Shown: positions 41,651 through 49,969 of the stretch, one piece after another | Layout: every line of letters begins with the position of its first letter | Numbering within the stretch: the stretch's first letter is position 1 | Program-made: the position numbers and the translations under genes | Assembly: GCF_000719775.1 (NCBI RefSeq) | Contig: NZ_JOHR01000001.1 | Span: forward strand, 62,001 to 126,000 | Source of the DNA: Streptomyces sp. NRRL F-5135 | GTDB taxonomy: Bacteria > Actinomycetota > Actinomycetes > Streptomycetales > Streptomycetaceae | DNA length: 64,000 bases | Direction: 5' to 3' | Notes under the pieces: generated by a model | What the model was told of the DNA's origin: nothing | The model's input: only the letters and a program-made list of their open reading frames with translations | Databases searched by the model: none

Positions 41651-41960
41651 GGCCCGCCCCTCCCACTCGCCCCGTCCGAAGGACCCGGGGCCGCCGTCGA
41701 TCAGTCCCTCCGCGCTGTCAGGGTACGGGGCGGGCGGCAGGGCGGGAGCGCGGTGCACACCGGCCTCAGAGCCGCGGCAGCACCGCACCGGGTCGGGGAC
41801 CCACCGGCGCGGTTCCTCCTCCCGTTCGAAGTCGAACGAGGCGACCACCCCCACCTGCCGTCCGTTCGTACGCGTCGTCGGCACAGCTCCCTCCCCGGAT
41901 CACGGGCACGGACACGGTACGGGCAGCCGGCGGGCGGGTGCGGGAGTGCCCCGGGAAGCG

Positions 41961-42686
41961 CTACGCGCCGCCGCCGGTGGCGGTCGCGCACGCCGGGTGC
42001 CCCCAGCCGTCCGCGTTCTTGGCGATCTGCTCACCGGCCCCGTAGGCACCCCCGCACCGGCACCGGCCCGGGAACTTCGCCTTCAGGGTCCTGCCCGAGG
42101 CCCGCTTCCGCGCCGCTCCGCCCCCCGACCGTGACCCGCCACCGGCACCTGAACCCGGCCCGGACCTCGGCCGCGCCGTGTCCGCCGCGGGCGGGGGCGG
42201 CGGGGAGCCGAGCGCGCTGCCCGCGTCCTCCTGGGTGAGCGCCGCCCGGCTCGCCGCCCGGTCGGCGAAGTCGTTCAGCCGGTCCCCGCCCACCTGGTGC
42301 GCGGGCACGTAGCGGAACTCCACCGAGCGGCCGCCCAGCAGTTCGTCGATCGTCATGACCAGTTCCCGGTTGGCCACCGGTTTGCCCGCGGCGGTCTTCC
42401 AGCCCTTCCGCTTCCAGCCCGGCAGCCAGGTCGTCACCGCCTTCATCGCGTACTGCGAATCCATCCGGACCTCCAACGGCACCGCCGGGTCGGTGGCCGC
42501 CAACAGGCGCTCCAGGGCGGTGAGTTCGGCGACGTTGTTCGTCGCCTTCCCCAGCGCTCCGGCCTCCCACCGCACCGGCTCCTCAGCACGGTCGGCGATG
42601 ACCCAGGCCCAGCCGGCCGGCCCGGGATTTCCCTTCGACGCCCCGTCACACGCGGCGATAACGCGTTCACCCATACGTCCGATCAT
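41961..42686 (-). CDS. rnhA: Ribonuclease H family protein
   Basis: This 241-residue protein has an RNase HI domain with the acidic residues in A-C-D-G-A-S-K-G-N-P-G, N-N-V-A-E-L-T-A-L, R-M-D-S-Q-Y-A-M and N-D-F-A-D-R-A. A Pro/Gly/Ser-rich linker leads to a C-terminal zinc-ribbon-like segment, C-R-C-G-G-A-Y ... G-H-P-A-C. RNase HI removes RNA from RNA-DNA hybrids. ATG 42684-42686 overlaps the phosphatase stop (ATGA); ATG 42672-42674 is the other choice. Confidence 0.9.
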   Translation of the reverse strand: MIGRMGERVIAACDGASKGNPGPAGWAWVIADRAEEPVRWEAGALGKATNNVAELTALERLLAATDPAVPLEVRMDSQYAMKAVTTWLPGWKRKGWKTAAGKPVANRELVMTIDELLGGRSVEFRYVPAHQVGGDRLNDFADRAASRAALTQEDAGSALGSPPPPPAADTARPRSGPGSGAGGGSRSGGGAARKRASGRTLKAKFPGRCRCGGAYGAGEQIAKNADGWGHPACATATGGGA

Positions 42687-44008
42687 GCCAGGCCCGCCGG
42701 GTGCCCGGGCCTGCCGGGGCGGGGCCGGATACGGGCGACGAGGAGCGCCACGTCGTCCTCCGCGCGGTGGTGGTCCACCAGGCCGAGGATCCGCTCGAGC
42801 ACGTCCTCGACCGGCGCCCCGGGCGGCAGCCGGTGGGCCGCGAGCCGGCGCAGGGACACGTCGATGTCCTCGTCCCGGCGTTCCACCAGGCCGTCGGTGA
42901 ACATCAGCAGCGTCTCCGCCGGTGTGATCGTGTGCGTGGTCAGCTCGTAGCCGCCGAACCCCGTCCCCAGGGGCGGGCCGACGGACACCGGAAGCACGCG
43001 GGCGGTGCCGTCACCGGAGAACACCACCGGCGGCAGATGACCGGCGGCGGCCACCGACGCCTTGCCGCGCACGGGGTCCATCCGTACCAGCAGGCAGGTC
43101 GCCGGGCGGCGGTGGTCGCTCTCGGCGACGGCGGCGTCGACCTGGCGCAGCACCCGGTGGGGCGGCAGGTCGGTGGAGGCGATGTACCGCAGGGCGGAGC
43201 GGTAGGCGCTCATGTCGACCGCCGCGTCCAGGCCGTGCCCCATCACGTCTCCGACGACGAGGAGCGTGCGGCCGTAGTGCAGCCGGACGCTCTCGCACCA
43301 GTCCCCGCCGACCAGGGCGCCGCCGCCCGCGGGCAGGTAGCGGGTGGCGAGTTCCAGGTTGGGGTGCGGTCGCCCGGGCTCCGCCAGAAGGGCCCGTTGC
43401 AGGTTCAGCGCGGTGTCGCGCACCGCCGAGTGCCGGCCGGCGTGCCCGAGGTGGACGGCCGCCAGACGGGCCACGAAGGCCATGGCCGCCGTCTCGTCGT
43501 CGGTGAAGCGCTCGCTCTCGCGGACGGCGAGCAGCGCGCCGTGGACCCGGCCGTGCGCGAGGAGCGGGACGCGGAGCGCCGTCGGCGGGGCCCCGTCCGC
43601 GGCCGTGGGCACGGTGGCCGCACGGCCTTCGGCCGGGGCCCGTGCCCACGCGGTGTCGGCGTGCTGCCCGGCCCGGTCCCCGGCGGGGCCGCACGCGTCC
43701 ACCAGGTCCGGCTTGCCGGTCTGCGCGACGCGCTCCAGGAGGGCCACGGGCGGTGGCCGGTGTGCCGGAGCGTCGTCGGGCAGCAGGTCGACCGCGACGG
43801 CGTCGCACAGTCCGGGGCACAGGAACTGGGCGAGTTCCTGCGCGGTGGTCACCCGGTCGAGGGTGGTGCCGATCAGCTCGGGGGCCCGTTCCATCAGGCG
43901 CAGCCGCGCGGCGACTCCCGCGCGCGCACCGTCCTCGTCCGACACGGCCACCTCCCACATGTCGCTTCCCGGCGGCCCGGGGCCCGCGCCGGTGCCGTCA
44001 GATGACAT
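42683..44008 (-). CDS. GAF-PP2C (SpoIIE-type) serine phosphatase
   Basis: This protein of about 441 residues has an N-terminal GAF-like sensor region (about 40-200) and a C-terminal SpoIIE/PP2C domain with G-G-D-W-C-E-S, V-V-G-D-V-M-G-H-G-L-D-A-A, F-T-D-G-L-V-E and E-D-D-V-A-L-L-V-A. Such enzymes dephosphorylate anti-sigma-factor antagonists in Streptomyces stress and development pathways. ATG 44006-44008 is used, with a GTG just upstream. It is co-transcribed with RNase H. No anti-sigma or antagonist gene lies next to it. Confidence 0.85.
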   Translation of the reverse strand: MSSDGTGAGPGPPGSDMWEVAVSDEDGARAGVAARLRLMERAPELIGTTLDRVTTAQELAQFLCPGLCDAVAVDLLPDDAPAHRPPPVALLERVAQTGKPDLVDACGPAGDRAGQHADTAWARAPAEGRAATVPTAADGAPPTALRVPLLAHGRVHGALLAVRESERFTDDETAAMAFVARLAAVHLGHAGRHSAVRDTALNLQRALLAEPGRPHPNLELATRYLPAGGGALVGGDWCESVRLHYGRTLLVVGDVMGHGLDAAVDMSAYRSALRYIASTDLPPHRVLRQVDAAVAESDHRRPATCLLVRMDPVRGKASVAAAGHLPPVVFSGDGTARVLPVSVGPPLGTGFGGYELTTHTITPAETLLMFTDGLVERRDEDIDVSLRRLAAHRLPPGAPVEDVLERILGLVDHHRAEDDVALLVARIRPRPGRPGHPAGLA

Positions 44009-44190
44009 CACACCGGCCGGCCGCCCCGCCGGACCGCAACGACACAGCCGCGGTGACCGGCCGGCGCGGTGACGCCGCGGACGGCGATGACGCGTCGGGA
44101 CTGCGGCGCGGGCCGCGCCGGAACCGGTGCCGGACCGTAAGGCTCATCGTACGGCCCGGCACCGGCGCTCCCCGGCACGCGGGCGCCACC

Positions 44191-44220
44191 GCCGTACACC
44201 GCCGTACACCGCCGTTCACC
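44191..44220. repeat. Three tandem 10-bp repeats
   Basis: GCCGTACACC, GCCGTACACC and GCCGTTCACC follow without gaps in the space between the aldo/keto reductase and phosphatase genes. The core resembles GTTCACC of PHO boxes, but the period is 10 instead of 11 bp and only one unit fits the core. The function is unknown. Confidence 0.6.
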
Positions 44221-44259
44221 CCGGAGCGTGGTCCGGCGGGCCCGCCGGCCGTGCCGCGC

Positions 44260-45279
44260 TCAGGAGGTGGCCGCCGCGTACTCCTCCAGCGCGCTCTCGA
44301 CGGCGGACAGTTCCCCTTCTTCCAGCGGTGCGGCCTCCAGGACCCGGAGGTTCTGCTCGAGCTGCCCGACTCCGCTCGCGCCGATCAGTACGGAGGTGAC
44401 CCGCCGGTCGCGCAGCACCCAGGTCAGTGCCAGCTCGGCCAGGCTCTGGCCCCGCTCCCGCGCGATCTTCTCCAGTGCGCGCAGCAGTGTGAGCTTGGCG
44501 TCGGTGAGTTGGTCGCGGGTGAGGAAGTGCCCGACGGCCATCCGGGAGTCGGCGGGCACACCGTTCAGGTACCTGCCGGTCAGCTGGCCCTGGGCGAGCG
44601 GGGAATAGGCGATCACCCCGGCGCCCTCCTCCGCGGAGGCGGCTATCAGGCCGTTGTCCTCGATGCCCCGGTCCAGCAGGCTGTAGGCGTGCTGATTGAT
44701 CAGCAGCGGGGTGCCGAGCCGCCGCAGGATGCCGGCCGCCTCCCGCATCTTCTCCGGCGGGTAGTTGGACAGCCCGGCGTACAGGGCCTTGCCCTGTCGT
44801 ACGGCGGAGTCCAGCGCGCCCATCGTCTCTTCCAGCGGCGTGTCGGGGTCGTACCGGTGCGAGTAGAAGACGTCGGTGTACTCGACACGCATCCGGGCCA
44901 GCGACCGGTCCAGGCTGGCGAGCACGTGCTTGCGCGACCCGAACTCGCCGTAAGGGCCTGGCCACATGTCGTATCCGGCCTTGGTCGTGAGGAACAGTTC
45001 GTCGCGGTAGGGGCGGAAGTCCTGGGTGTAGATGGTGCCGAAGTTCGCCTCGGCGCTGCCGTACGGCGGGCCGTAGTTGTTCGCGAGGTCGAAGTGGGTG
45101 ACACCGAGGTCGAAGGCGCGGCGCAGGACGGCGCGCTGTGTCTCCAGGGGGCTGGTGTCGCCGAAGTTGTGCCAGAGGCCGAGGGAGACGAGCGGCAGTT
45201 GGACGCCGCTGCGGCCGCAGCGCTGGTAACGCATGGCCGTGTAGCGGCTGTCCTCGGCGAGGTAGGGCGGTGGTTTCAC
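44260..45279 (-). CDS. Aldo/keto reductase, YghZ/L-GAP reductase type
   Basis: This 339-residue NADPH enzyme is close to the Kv-beta/L-glyceraldehyde-3-phosphate reductase group: F-D-L-A-N-N-Y-G-P-P-Y-G-S-A-E, T-T-K-A-G-Y-D-M-W-P-G-P-Y-G, F-Y-S-H-R-Y-D-P-D-T-P, and S-V-L-I-G-A-S-G-V at the cofactor loop. It likely reduces small toxic aldehydes. GTG 45277-45279 has AGGAGA upstream. It is a single gene divergent from the iron uptake operon. Confidence 0.9.
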   Translation of the reverse strand: MKPPPYLAEDSRYTAMRYQRCGRSGVQLPLVSLGLWHNFGDTSPLETQRAVLRRAFDLGVTHFDLANNYGPPYGSAEANFGTIYTQDFRPYRDELFLTTKAGYDMWPGPYGEFGSRKHVLASLDRSLARMRVEYTDVFYSHRYDPDTPLEETMGALDSAVRQGKALYAGLSNYPPEKMREAAGILRRLGTPLLINQHAYSLLDRGIEDNGLIAASAEEGAGVIAYSPLAQGQLTGRYLNGVPADSRMAVGHFLTRDQLTDAKLTLLRALEKIARERGQSLAELALTWVLRDRRVTSVLIGASGVGQLEQNLRVLEAAPLEEGELSAVESALEEYAAATS

Positions 45280-45467
45280 GTGCTCTCCTGCTTCCGGTCG
45301 GGTCGGGGAGGGTGCGGAGGTACGGATCGGGCGGAAGCTGCCCGGGGTGCGATCGGGTGTGTACGACCCGCAGATGGTAATGGCCCGGGTTCCGTGACGG
45401 CGGGTGGGGGCGTCGGGGGTTGGACCGTGGTTCTTCCGGTGCGAGGGCAGTTCAGGGAAGACGCAGG

Positions 45468-45486
45468 TAATGTTAGGCTCACCTTA
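45468..45486 (+). promoter_or_regulatory. IdeR/DmdR-like iron box upstream of the permease operon
   Basis: TAATGTTAGGCTCACCTTA matches 15 of 19 positions of the actinobacterial iron-box consensus TTAGGTTAGGCTAACCTAA. It lies about 120 bp before the first permease start, in the 325-bp divergent gap that otherwise has no gene. An iron-loaded DtxR-family repressor should bind here and switch the siderophore uptake operon off in iron-rich conditions. Confidence 0.75.
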
Positions 45487-45604
45487 CTTCACGAGATCAC
45501 GACGCTCCGTGCGCCGCCGGCGCCTGTCCGCCCGCGCACGGTGACGCACGGCTGAGGGCGGTTCGGATGCAGGGTGGGGCGCACCACGTGGAAGGCGGTG
45601 ACGC

Positions 45605-46702
45605 GTGACGGCCGGACCCGTGGCGGGCGGAGCGGCGCGAGGATCCGCGTGCGAGCCGTCGCGCGAGCCGGAGTCCGCCGCGGGCAACGTCCGCCCCGTC
45701 CGGAGCCGGCCCGCGCTCGCCCTGGGTGTGGTGGCGACGGTGGTCCTGCTCGTCGCCGCGGTGTGGGCGAGTCTGGCGGTCGGTCCCGGTGACGTCTCCG
45801 TGCGGGACGTCGTCGCCGGTCTCCTCGACCCCGATGTGTCGGACAAGGGCCGGCTGATCGTGCGGGAGGAGCGCGTGCCGCGCACGGTCACGGGGTTGCT
45901 GGTGGGTGTCGCACTGGGGCTCGCCGGGGCGGTCATGCAGGGCGTCGCCCGTAACCCCCTGGCAGACCCGGGCATTCTCGGGGTCAACGCGGGGGCGTCG
46001 GTGGCGGTGGTGTTCGGGATCGGTGTGCTCGGACTGACCGCGCCGACGCAGTACCTCTGGTGCGGGTTCCTCGGCGCGCTGCTCGCGGCCGTCCTGGTCT
46101 ACGGGATCGGCTCGCTGGGGCGGGAGGGCGCCACGCCCGTGAAGCTCGCCCTGTCGGGCGCGGCGGCGAGTGCCGTCCTCGGCTCGCTGACCACGGCGCT
46201 GCTGCTCAGGGACCGTGTGCTCTTCGACCGCTTCCGATTCTGGCGGGTCGGCTCGCTCTCCGTCCCGGACCCGGAGGTGCTGTGGCAGGCGCTGCCGTTC
46301 GTCGCGGTGGGAGTGGTCTTCGCGCTGACCCTGGGGCCGCGGCTGAACGCGCTCTCCCTCGGGGACGACCTGGCGCGGGCCCTGGGGCAGCGCGTGGGCC
46401 GGGCCCGGCTGGCGGCGGCCGCGGCCGTGGTGCTGCTGTGCGGGGCGGCCACCGCGGTGGCCGGCCCGATCGGTTTCGTGGGCCTCGTCGTGCCGCATGC
46501 CGCCCGGCTGTTCACCGGCCCCGACTACCGCTGGGTCCTTCCGTACAGCGCGCTGCTGGCCCCGGTGCTGGTCCTGGTGTCCGACGTCGTGGGCCGGCTG
46601 CTCGACCAGCCCGGCGGGGTGCAGGTCGGCATCGTGACGGCGGTGCTCGGCGCGGTTCCGTTCATCGTCCTGGTACGTCGTCGCCGGCTGGTGGAGCTGT
46701 GA
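45605..46702 (+). CDS. FecCD-family siderophore ABC permease
   Basis: This 365-residue membrane protein has about nine to ten helices and the FecCD landmarks L-V-G-V-A-L-G-L-A-G-A-V-M-Q-G, N-P-L-A-D-P-G-I-L-G-V-N-A-G-A-S and G-P-I-G-F-V-G-L-V-V-P-H. GTG 45605 follows GGAAGG and a TGA closes the frame just before it. It pairs with the next permease, whose start overlaps its stop (GTGA), to import ferric siderophores. Confidence 0.9.
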   Translation: MTAGPVAGGAARGSACEPSREPESAAGNVRPVRSRPALALGVVATVVLLVAAVWASLAVGPGDVSVRDVVAGLLDPDVSDKGRLIVREERVPRTVTGLLVGVALGLAGAVMQGVARNPLADPGILGVNAGASVAVVFGIGVLGLTAPTQYLWCGFLGALLAAVLVYGIGSLGREGATPVKLALSGAAASAVLGSLTTALLLRDRVLFDRFRFWRVGSLSVPDPEVLWQALPFVAVGVVFALTLGPRLNALSLGDDLARALGQRVGRARLAAAAAVVLLCGAATAVAGPIGFVGLVVPHAARLFTGPDYRWVLPYSALLAPVLVLVSDVVGRLLDQPGGVQVGIVTAVLGAVPFIVLVRRRRLVEL

Positions 46703-47838
46703 CCGGTGGAGTGGTGAGGGGATCCGACGTGTCGGTGGCGCGGGGACGGGCCGCGGGCGGAGGGACCGGGCCCGCGGCGGCGGCCGGGGTCCGTCAGGAG
46801 CACCTGGCGGGCGCCGTACGAGAGGTCGCCCGGGTGCGGCGGGCGGGCCGGGCCAGGGGGACCGCGGTCCGCGTCGGGCTCGCGGTGGCCGTGGCGGCGG
46901 CTCTGTGCGTGTCGGTCGCGTACGGCGACCTGGTGGTCCCGGTCCGGGACGTGCTCGCCGCCCTGCTGGGTGGCGGCGATGCCGGTTCCCGGTTCGTCGT
47001 CGTCGAACTGCGGCTGCCGCGCGCGCTGATCGGGCTGCTCGTGGGAGCGGCCTTCGGCCTGGCGGGCAGCGTGTTCCAGACCCTGCTGCGCAATCCGCTG
47101 GCCAGCCCCGACGTCATCGGTGTCAGCTCGGGCGCGAGCGCGGCGGCGGTGCTGGCCAGTGCGGGGTTCGGCGTCAGCGGCTACGGGCTCTCCGCGAGCG
47201 CGCTGTCCGGGGCGGTACTGGCCGCGGCGGCGATCTACGGGCTCACCTGGCGCAGGGGTGTCGCCGGCCAGCGGCTGGTCCTGGTCGGCATCGGTGTCGG
47301 CGCGGCGCTGTCCGCCGTCGTGTCGCACCTGCTGACCAGTTCGGACCTGTCGGTGGCGCAGGACGCGCTGGCCTGGCTGACGGGCAGCCTCAACGGCCGG
47401 TCCTGGGAGCAGGCGTGGCCACTGATGGTGGCGCTCGCGGTGCTTGTGCCGCTGACCTTCCTCGCCGCGCGGACGCTGCCGGCGCTGGAACTCGGCGACG
47501 ACACCGCGGCGGGGCTCGGCGCGCGGGTCGAGTCCGGCCGGCGGGCGCTGCTGGGCTGTGCGGTGCTGCTCGTCGGGGTGGCGACGGCCGCGGCCGGGCC
47601 GGTGGCCTTCGTCGCGTTCGTCGCGCCGCCGATCGCCCGGCGGCTGTCGCCCCGTCAGGGCGCCGCGCTGCTGCCCGCAGCGTTGACGGGGGCGCTGATC
47701 GTGCTGGTGGCGGACTTCGCCGCGCAGCATCTGCTGGGGTCCACCCAGTACCCGGTGGGGGTGGTGACGAGCGTGGTCGGCGCCCCGTACCTGCTGTGGC
47801 TGCTGGCCCGCGCCAACCGGGTGGGCAGGGGCGGATGA
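46699..47838 (+). CDS. FecCD-family siderophore ABC permease
   Basis: This 379-residue second permease half has G-S-V-F-Q-T-L-L-R-N-P-L-A-S-P-D-V-I-G-V-S-S-G-A-S and G-P-V-A-F-V-A-F-V-A-P-P-I-A-R. An N-terminal stretch of about 60 residues before the first helix is Ala/Gly/Arg-rich and its start is uncertain; GTG 46699 is chosen because it overlaps the upstream stop. It should form a heterodimeric channel with the preceding protein. Confidence 0.9.
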   Translation: MTGGVVRGSDVSVARGRAAGGGTGPAAAAGVRQEHLAGAVREVARVRRAGRARGTAVRVGLAVAVAAALCVSVAYGDLVVPVRDVLAALLGGGDAGSRFVVVELRLPRALIGLLVGAAFGLAGSVFQTLLRNPLASPDVIGVSSGASAAAVLASAGFGVSGYGLSASALSGAVLAAAAIYGLTWRRGVAGQRLVLVGIGVGAALSAVVSHLLTSSDLSVAQDALAWLTGSLNGRSWEQAWPLMVALAVLVPLTFLAARTLPALELGDDTAAGLGARVESGRRALLGCAVLLVGVATAAAGPVAFVAFVAPPIARRLSPRQGAALLPAALTGALIVLVADFAAQHLLGSTQYPVGVVTSVVGAPYLLWLLARANRVGRGG

Positions 47839-47893
47839 ACGGCGGGGCGCGGACACCACGGACCACTCACGGCGTGAAAGGCGGGACCTGCAC

Positions 47894-48772
47894 ATGAGTG
47901 CGGAGCACACTCTGCGGGCGCGGGACGTCCGGCTCGGCTATGACGGCCGCGAGGTCGTCGGGGGGTTGAGCGTCGACATCCCGCCGGGCGGGATCACCAT
48001 GATCGTCGGGCCGAACGCCTGTGGGAAGTCGACGCTCCTGCGCTCGATGGCGCGCCTGCTGGCCCCGACCTCCGGGAGCGTGCTGCTGGACGGCCGGAGC
48101 GTGCAGGAGATGCCGACGAAGGAGGTCGCCACGGTGCTCGGCATCCTGCCGCAGAGTCCGGTGGCGCCCGACGGGATCACGGTGAGCGATCTGGTGGGGC
48201 GGGGCCGCTATCCGCACCAGGGGTGGTTCCGGCGGTGGACGGCCGAGGACGACGCGGCCGTGGCGGAGGCGTTGCTGGCCACCGATGTGCTCGAGCTGGC
48301 GGCGCGGCCGGTGGAGGCGCTGTCGGGCGGGCAGCGGCAGCGGGTGTGGATCGCCATGGCGCTGTCGCAGCGTACGGACATCCTGCTGCTGGACGAGCCG
48401 ACCACGTTCCTCGACATCAGCCATCAGCTCGATGTGCTGGACCTGTTGACGGACCTCAACCGGGAGTACGGCACCACGGTGGTGGCGGTGCTGCACGATC
48501 TCAACCTGGCGTGCCGGTACGCCGGTCATCTGATCGCCATGAAGGACGGTGCGATCGTGGCGGAGGGGGCGCCGTCGGAGATCGTGACGGCCGAGCTGGT
48601 CACCGACGTGTTCGGGATGCGCTGCTCGGTCACCGAGGATCCGGCGTCGGGGACACCGTTGATCGTGCCGATGGGGCGGCACCACGTCTCCGCCGCGCCG
48701 GCGGCGGAGCGGGGACGGGACCGGGGGCCGGCGAGCACGGGGAAGAGCGGGAGGACCACCGCTATTTCATAG
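47894..48772 (+). CDS. Siderophore ABC transporter ATP-binding protein
   Basis: This 292-residue FecE/FepC-type ATPase has Walker A G-P-N-A-C-G-K-S-T, the Q-loop I-L-P-Q-S-P, L-S-G-G-Q-R-Q-R, Walker B L-L-L-D-E-P-T-T-F-L-D and the H-loop V-L-H-D-L-N. It powers the permease pair upstream. The C-terminal 30 residues are an unstructured tail. Confidence 0.95.
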   Translation: MSAEHTLRARDVRLGYDGREVVGGLSVDIPPGGITMIVGPNACGKSTLLRSMARLLAPTSGSVLLDGRSVQEMPTKEVATVLGILPQSPVAPDGITVSDLVGRGRYPHQGWFRRWTAEDDAAVAEALLATDVLELAARPVEALSGGQRQRVWIAMALSQRTDILLLDEPTTFLDISHQLDVLDLLTDLNREYGTTVVAVLHDLNLACRYAGHLIAMKDGAIVAEGAPSEIVTAELVTDVFGMRCSVTEDPASGTPLIVPMGRHHVSAAPAAERGRDRGPASTGKSGRTTAIS

Positions 48773-48776
48773 AAAA

Positions 48777-48795
48777 TTAGGATAGGCTAACCTCA
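48777..48795 (+). promoter_or_regulatory. IdeR/DmdR-like iron box before the binding-protein gene
   Basis: TTAGGATAGGCTAACCTCA matches 17 of 19 positions of the iron-box consensus. It lies between the ATPase and lipoprotein genes and ends 4 bases before the lipoprotein start codon, so the binding protein probably has its own iron-controlled promoter in addition to readthrough. Confidence 0.85.
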
Positions 48796-48799
48796 CTTC

Positions 48800-49843
48800 A
48801 TGCGAATGCGAAGAACAGCCTCCACTCCCCCGGCCCGCCGTCTCCGGCGGGCCCCGGCCGCACTGTGGGTCGCGCTCTGCGCCCTGCTGCTGCCCCTGAC
48901 GGCCTGCGGCTCGTCGTCCGGCGACGGCGCCTCGCCGAAGGGGGCGGAGGACTCCTCCGGCGCCTCGGCGGGAGCCTTCCCGGCCACCGTCGCGACCAAG
49001 TTCGGCAAGGTCACGGTCGAGGAGAAGCCGACCCGCGTCGTGGCCCTGGGCTGGGGGGACGCGGAGGCCGCGCTGGCGCTCGGCGTGCAGCCCGTGGGTG
49101 CCAGCGACTGGCTGGCGTTCGGCGGGGACGGGGTGGGCCCCTGGGCCAAGGGCAGGTACGACAAGAGCCCGCGGATGATCGGCACGCTGGAGCCGGAGTT
49201 CGAGAAGATCGCCGCCCTGCGGCCCGATCTCATCCTGGACACCAAGTCCAGCGGCGACCGGACGCGTTACGAGACCCTCAGCAAGATCGCGCCCACCATC
49301 GGCGTCCCCCGCGGGGGCGAGCAGTACAAGACCTCCTGGGAGAAGCAGACCGAGATGGTCTCGACGGCGCTGGGACTCGCCGGCAAGGGCAAGGCGCTGA
49401 TCGCCGAGACGGAGGAGAAGTTCGCCCGGTCGGCCGCCGCGCACCCGGAGTTCAAGGGGAAGACCATCACGCTCGGTTCCCGGACCGGCAGCACGTTCGG
49501 CGCGTACGTGCACGGCACCGGCCGGGTCGACTTCGTCGAGCGTCTGGGCTTCACGAACAACCCGAAGGTGGAGGCCAGGGCCGACGCGTCCTTCTCCGTC
49601 ACTCTCTCCCGGGAGAACCTCGACCTGCTCGACGCCGATCTGACCGTCATGACCCCGATCGGGGTCGAGGCGTCGAAGATCACCGACGATCCGCTGTACC
49701 AGGCGGTCCCCTCCGTCAAGGACGGCCGTGACGTGGTGTTCGACGACGAGACGCTCAGCTCGGCCTTCGCGACGGACTCGGTGCTGTCGGTGGTGTACGC
49801 CCTGGACAAGGTCGTTCCGCTGTTCGCCGCGCCGCTGAAGTGA
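48800..49843 (+). CDS. Iron-siderophore-binding lipoprotein
   Basis: This 347-residue secreted lipoprotein has an Arg-rich start, a hydrophobic signal and the lipobox L-T-A-C-G-S (Cys at about 36). The mature part is a FepB/FhuD-type class III binding protein: R-V-V-A-L-G-W-G-D-A-E-A-A-L-A-L-G, A-A-L-R-P-D-L-I-L-D, and a C-terminal L-Y-Q-A-V-P-S-V-K-D-G. It captures a ferric siderophore for the upstream permease. No siderophore synthesis gene is in the window, so it may use a siderophore made elsewhere or by other species. Confidence 0.95.
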   Translation: MRMRRTASTPPARRLRRAPAALWVALCALLLPLTACGSSSGDGASPKGAEDSSGASAGAFPATVATKFGKVTVEEKPTRVVALGWGDAEAALALGVQPVGASDWLAFGGDGVGPWAKGRYDKSPRMIGTLEPEFEKIAALRPDLILDTKSSGDRTRYETLSKIAPTIGVPRGGEQYKTSWEKQTEMVSTALGLAGKGKALIAETEEKFARSAAAHPEFKGKTITLGSRTGSTFGAYVHGTGRVDFVERLGFTNNPKVEARADASFSVTLSRENLDLLDADLTVMTPIGVEASKITDDPLYQAVPSVKDGRDVVFDDETLSSAFATDSVLSVVYALDKVVPLFAAPLK

Positions 49844-49969
49844 CCTGGCCGCCCGTCACCCCGTAGCCCCGACGTCCGGACGCCCGGCCGGCCCCGGGTC
49901 CCTGACGTTTCTTCCTGAGTATTCGATGAGGAACGGCGTGCGCCCGCGCTGTGTGGGCACGCGCTGTCC

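Noticed and set aside
44191..44220. PHO box
   Set aside because: The period is 10 bp instead of 11 and only one of three units contains GTTCACC.
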